NCBI GenBank assembly: GCA_030828385.1
Contig: JAURCS010000007.1
Coordinates: forward strand, 1 to 64,000
Reading direction: 5' to 3'
Length of the DNA stretch: 64,000 bases
Source: Gammaproteobacteria bacterium
GTDB lineage: Bacteria; Pseudomonadota; Gammaproteobacteria; Pseudomonadales; Pseudohongiellaceae
Of the stretch, positions 61,029-64,000 are shown one piece after another. The notes under the pieces are model-generated. The model made no database searches. It had not been told where the DNA came from and saw nothing but the letters and a program-made list of their open reading frames with translations. Every line of letters starts with the position of its first letter. Positions within the stretch are counted from its first letter, which is position 1. The position numbers were made by a program, and so were the translations under genes.

Positions 61029-61706
61029 CTATTCTTCAATCTGCCACAAATCAATAACGCTATCGATATCGAAACTATTACGATTCATCAGGTTGTCAAA
61101 GCGGGAATAATACTGGCGTCTCAGGTTTACCCCTTCCACGTACAGATTTCTGAGTTTCCAGATATCATCTTCATTCATGAACATGGTGTACTGAATTTCT
61201 ATTCTGTCACCATCATCACCCAGAATCGACATTCGCACATTGCTTGAGCGTTCAGGATTTCTGGACTCCTGAGTGTTTTTTATAAACTCGTATTCAACAC
61301 CGCCAAATTCAGCCAGCGCACTTCCATAAAACTCTACCAGTGAACTGCGAAAAACAACGGCAAAGCGATCCAGCTGTTCGGCACTGGCGCCATTGGGACC
61401 CTGGCCATATTTTGCCATCACACCCCGGGCGACTTCGCGAAAATCAACGAATTCGGCAAGTGCATTTTCAACGCCGCTGAAGTAAGCTTCACGATCCGTT
61501 TCGTAGAGGGGCTTGATTTCCTCCATTGTCATAAGTAATGCACTGATATATTGGTCAACAGCTTCTTCGGCCGTAATATTCTGGGCAGCAGTAGACGTTG
61601 TGCAAACAAACATCAGCGACAATGAGATCAGCAACAACCTTGTCAGAGCTGCGAGTCTTATAAAAAGAGTGCCTACTGGTAATATCAGCCGGCGTAAGTA
61701 ATTCAT
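61029..61706 (-). CDS. mlaC: phospholipid-binding protein MlaC
   Basis: Periplasmic lipid carrier of the Mla pathway (Ttg2D family), which shuttles phospholipids between membranes. 225 residues with a signal peptide (about 1-42, long N-terminus, ending STAAQN). Family segment LAEFVDFREVARGVMAKYG and later YSRFDNLMNRNSFDIDSVIDLW. The mlaF, mlaE, mlaD and mlaB genes that normally flank it are not here. Confidence 0.92.
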   Translation of the reverse strand: MNYLRRLILPVGTLFIRLAALTRLLLISLSLMFVCTTSTAAQNITAEEAVDQYISALLMTMEEIKPLYETDREAYFSGVENALAEFVDFREVARGVMAKYGQGPNGASAEQLDRFAVVFRSSLVEFYGSALAEFGGVEYEFIKNTQESRNPERSSNVRMSILGDDGDRIEIQYTMFMNEDDIWKLRNLYVEGVNLRRQYYSRFDNLMNRNSFDIDSVIDLWQIEE

Positions 61707-62100
61707 GATGTCATTCCTCTATTTTTTAACCTTAATTAAAAAATACTGATTGCTGATTGTTATCACTTTTTTGAGATAACAATAAAACCAAATTACAGTA
61801 AAACCTGGATAAGCATACTACGCTATTATTCAGGACAGGCGGATCTAAAATACGGATCCTGAAAAAATCAAAGCACAAATCAGGCAGGTGCAGTATCAAG
61901 AACGGAATTTGGTAAATTTGTTTCAGCCAGTTTACCGCAAAGACTGTATTTTACCGTAAACGCCTGCTGAAAAAAATCATCTTAACCAGAGGCATGCAAA
62001 CGCATTTAGCCACTTGATTAATCTACCAAGTCTTGCCATATTGCAGGTGGATTTATTGTCGGGTAATTGCCGGTAGATGTCAGTTATCCAGGAATTGAAC
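61707..62100. other. divergent intergenic region mlaC/yrbG with inverted repeat
   Basis: About 390 bases without a gene or mla remnant. At 61756-61783 ATTGTTATC and GATAACAAT form a 9-bp inverted repeat with a 10-base T-rich spacer, 50 bases upstream of mlaC: a possible operator or hairpin. The remainder is AT-rich. Confidence 0.6.
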
Positions 62101-63087
62101 ATGGGAATTTTTGTTTCCGCAATCTATGTACTGTTTGGATTTGCGGGGTTGATCTGGAGCGCAGACAGATTCGTGCTGGGCGCTTCAACCACGGCTCGTA
62201 ATCTTGGTGTTTCTCCCCTTGTCATCGGCTTGACTATCGTTGCCTTTGGCACCTCGGCACCTGAAATATTTACCTCCGCTACAGCATCCTTGCAGGGCGC
62301 ACCCAGTATTGCTGTAGGGAATGCTCTCGGATCCAATATTGCCAATCTGGGTATTGTGCTGGCACTGACAGTACTAATTCACCCTATTGAAATACCATTG
62401 TCCCTGCTCAAAAAAGAACTGCCAGCCCTGCTCTTCGTTTCAGGCCTTTGTTTCATCATCTTTTTTGACCTCACTCTGAATATGTTTGATGGCCTGTTGC
62501 TGCTGGTTGTGCTTCTGGTTTTTATCTGGCGTCTAATGCAAAACATGACCTTTCTGGAAAAAGAGCATGTCAACCAGGAAGGCGACATTATCAATGCCGA
62601 GGAAGTGACCGAATATATTGCTGACATGTCCACGCAAAAAGCGCTGGTATTACTGGTTTTTGGCCTCGTTTTGCTCATTATCAGTTCCAACATACTGGTA
62701 GAGGGCGCGCGCAGTATTGCAACCACTCTGGGCGTCAGCGAACTGGTGATCGGTCTTACAGTGATGGCAATAGGCACCAGTCTGCCGGAACTGGCCACCT
62801 CTATCACCAGCGCATTCAAAGGGCATTACGACCTGGTGCTGGGAAATATCATTGGCTCCAATATTATGAATATCCTGCTGGTACTCCCGGTACCGGCTTT
62901 TCTTTCCCCGTTTGTGATGGAATCAGAAGTATTAACCCGGGATTACCCCACCATGATAGTTATCACCCTTGGCTGTACTTACTTTTTGTACATGCGGGCC
63001 CGTCAGGGCAAAAAAATCGGCCGTATGGCTGGTACAGTTTTATTGGCTATGTATATCGCTTACACTGCAAGCCTGATTATCGGCTAG
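62101..63087 (+). CDS. yrbG: calcium/sodium antiporter YrbG
   Basis: Inner-membrane exchanger of the CaCA superfamily. The ATG at 62101 has GGAA 7 bases upstream, giving 328 residues; an ATG at 62077 is possible but less supported. Ten or so transmembrane segments in two inverted halves, each with an alpha-repeat: VAFGTSAPEIFTS and MAIGTSLPELATS, holding the key Glu residues. Next to kdsD as in E. coli (yrbG-kdsD). Confidence 0.94.
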   Translation: MGIFVSAIYVLFGFAGLIWSADRFVLGASTTARNLGVSPLVIGLTIVAFGTSAPEIFTSATASLQGAPSIAVGNALGSNIANLGIVLALTVLIHPIEIPLSLLKKELPALLFVSGLCFIIFFDLTLNMFDGLLLLVVLLVFIWRLMQNMTFLEKEHVNQEGDIINAEEVTEYIADMSTQKALVLLVFGLVLLIISSNILVEGARSIATTLGVSELVIGLTVMAIGTSLPELATSITSAFKGHYDLVLGNIIGSNIMNILLVLPVPAFLSPFVMESEVLTRDYPTMIVITLGCTYFLYMRARQGKKIGRMAGTVLLAMYIAYTASLIIG

Positions 63088-63108
63088 TTAGGGCAACCAG
63101 ATTCTGAT

Positions 63109-64000
63109 ATGGATAAATCTGCGCTGAAGAATAGCGCCATTCGGACCATTGAACTTGAAAAGTCTGCAGTAGCAAGACTGACTGAACGCATTGACGAGGA
63201 TTTCTTCACAGCCTGTGAACTGATCCTGGAATGCCAGGGTCGGGTTATCGTGATGGGCATGGGCAAATCCGGACACATAGCCAACAAGATTGCCGCGACC
63301 CTTGCCAGTACCGGAACCCCGGCACACTTTGTTCATCCCGCTGAAGCCAGTCATGGTGATATAGGTATGGTGACCGCAAAAGATATCGTCATTGCCATTT
63401 CCAATTCAGGCACTACCGCAGAAATAGAAACTATTCTGCCCCTTCTGAAAAGAAAGGCCGTTCCGCTTATCACCCTGACCGGCAATCCGAACTCCCTGCT
63501 GGCCCGGGAAGCCAATGCCAATCTTGATGCCAGCGTCGAACAGGAGGCCTGCCCTCTCGGACTTGCCCCGACCACCAGTACCACGGCAGCATTGGTTATG
63601 GGCGATGCTCTGGCCATGGCACTGCTTGAGGCACGCGGATTTACCGCGGAAGACTTTGCTTTTTCACACCCCGGTGGCAACCTCGGCCGACGCCTGTTAC
63701 TGAAAGTAGCCGATATCATGCACCAGGGCGATGACATTCCACGGGTCAGTGAATCGACTACGGTAAAAGATTCGTTGCTGGAAATGTCCGCCAAAAAACT
63801 CGGCATGACAACCATTACCAACGACAAGGGTGAGGTATGTGGCGTCTTTACTGATGGCGATCTTCGCAGATTTCTCGATAGTGGCAGTGATATTAATGAA
63901 ACCAGGATTGAGGAAGTAATGACGAGCAGCTATAAATCAATCCACAGCAACTCTCTGGCCTCTGAAGCCGCAAAAATAATGCAGGATAACGAAATCTATT
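63109..64000 (+). CDS. kdsD: arabinose 5-phosphate isomerase (partial)
   Basis: Converts ribulose-5-phosphate to arabinose-5-phosphate, the first step of KDO synthesis for LPS. It begins MDKSALKNSAIRTIELEK at 63109 and is open to the window edge, so the C-terminus is missing. The SIS domain has GMGKSGH and ISNSGTTAEIE. The AFSHPGGNLGRRLLLKVADIM region joins it to two CBS domains. About 297 of the usual 325-330 residues are visible. Confidence 0.95.
   Translation, partial: MDKSALKNSAIRTIELEKSAVARLTERIDEDFFTACELILECQGRVIVMGMGKSGHIANKIAATLASTGTPAHFVHPAEASHGDIGMVTAKDIVIAISNSGTTAEIETILPLLKRKAVPLITLTGNPNSLLAREANANLDASVEQEACPLGLAPTTSTTAALVMGDALAMALLEARGFTAEDFAFSHPGGNLGRRLLLKVADIMHQGDDIPRVSESTTVKDSLLEMSAKKLGMTTITNDKGEVCGVFTDGDLRRFLDSGSDINETRIEEVMTSSYKSIHSNSLASEAAKIMQDNEIY

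Overview
The window looks like chromosomal DNA of a free-living, probably marine gammaproteobacterium. The gene order matches Pseudomonas and its relatives in block after block: nadB/rpoE-rseA-rseC-mucD-lepA-lepB, thrS-infC-rpmI-rplT-pheST-ihfA-merR, gyrA-pheA-tyrA-aroA-cmk-rpsA-ihfB, mtaD-ubiG-mupP-yciK, and algW/hisD-hisG-murA-ibaG. Base composition is moderate, not the high GC of true pseudomonads. The missing chorismate mutase, serC, hisC and mla genes also argue for a separate lineage, possibly in the Cellvibrionales/Pseudohongiella area. That placement is inference.

Layout. 1-7 kb (minus): the sigma-E envelope-stress operon runs into lepA and lepB; rseB is absent. 7-10 kb: nadB, sdhE, ygfZ and tRNA-Pro. 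10-18 kb (minus): translation genes (thrS, infC with a rare start codon, rpmI, rplT, pheST), ihfA, a MerR regulator and tRNA-Val. 18-25.5 kb: uvrB, tRNA-Asn, then a short segment where P. aeruginosa carries its O-antigen cluster; here only one WbpL/WecA-type transferase is present, followed by a frameshifted ComEA-like gene, pyrF, lapB, lapA and ihfB. 25.5-34 kb (minus): rpsA, cmk, aroA, tyrA, a monofunctional pheA and gyrA. 34.5-38 kb (plus): mtaD, ubiG, mupP, yciK.

38-54 kb is the accessory part. A TonB-dependent receptor diverges from a membrane-anchored winged-helix regulator. After it come an acyl-CoA dehydrogenase, two aldehyde dehydrogenases, a small Rieske protein, a small membrane protein, a broken metallo-beta-lactamase-fold gene, a DUF5916 outer-membrane protein, an amidohydrolase/decarboxylase, a YciI protein and an unknown secreted protein. 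Together they suggest a catabolic island for an aromatic or organic acid, but no ring-opening or ligase gene is seen, so the substrate is unknown.

54-64 kb returns to core genes: an orphan ribbon-helix-helix protein, DUF1244, a SUI1/YciH factor, a Nif3-like protein, a DegS/AlgW protease, hisD, short-form hisG, murA, ibaG, an isolated mlaC, yrbG and the start of kdsD, which runs off the end.

The most notable non-gene structures are a family of seven-base CTTG-type tandem repeats at several intergenic sites, an enterobacterial-like REP palindrome at 38.2 kb, and a canonical -1 slippery heptamer exactly where the ComEA-like gene changes frame. No complete undescribed multi-gene system could be demonstrated; the 38-54 kb island and the frameshifted comEA are the best candidates for follow-up.
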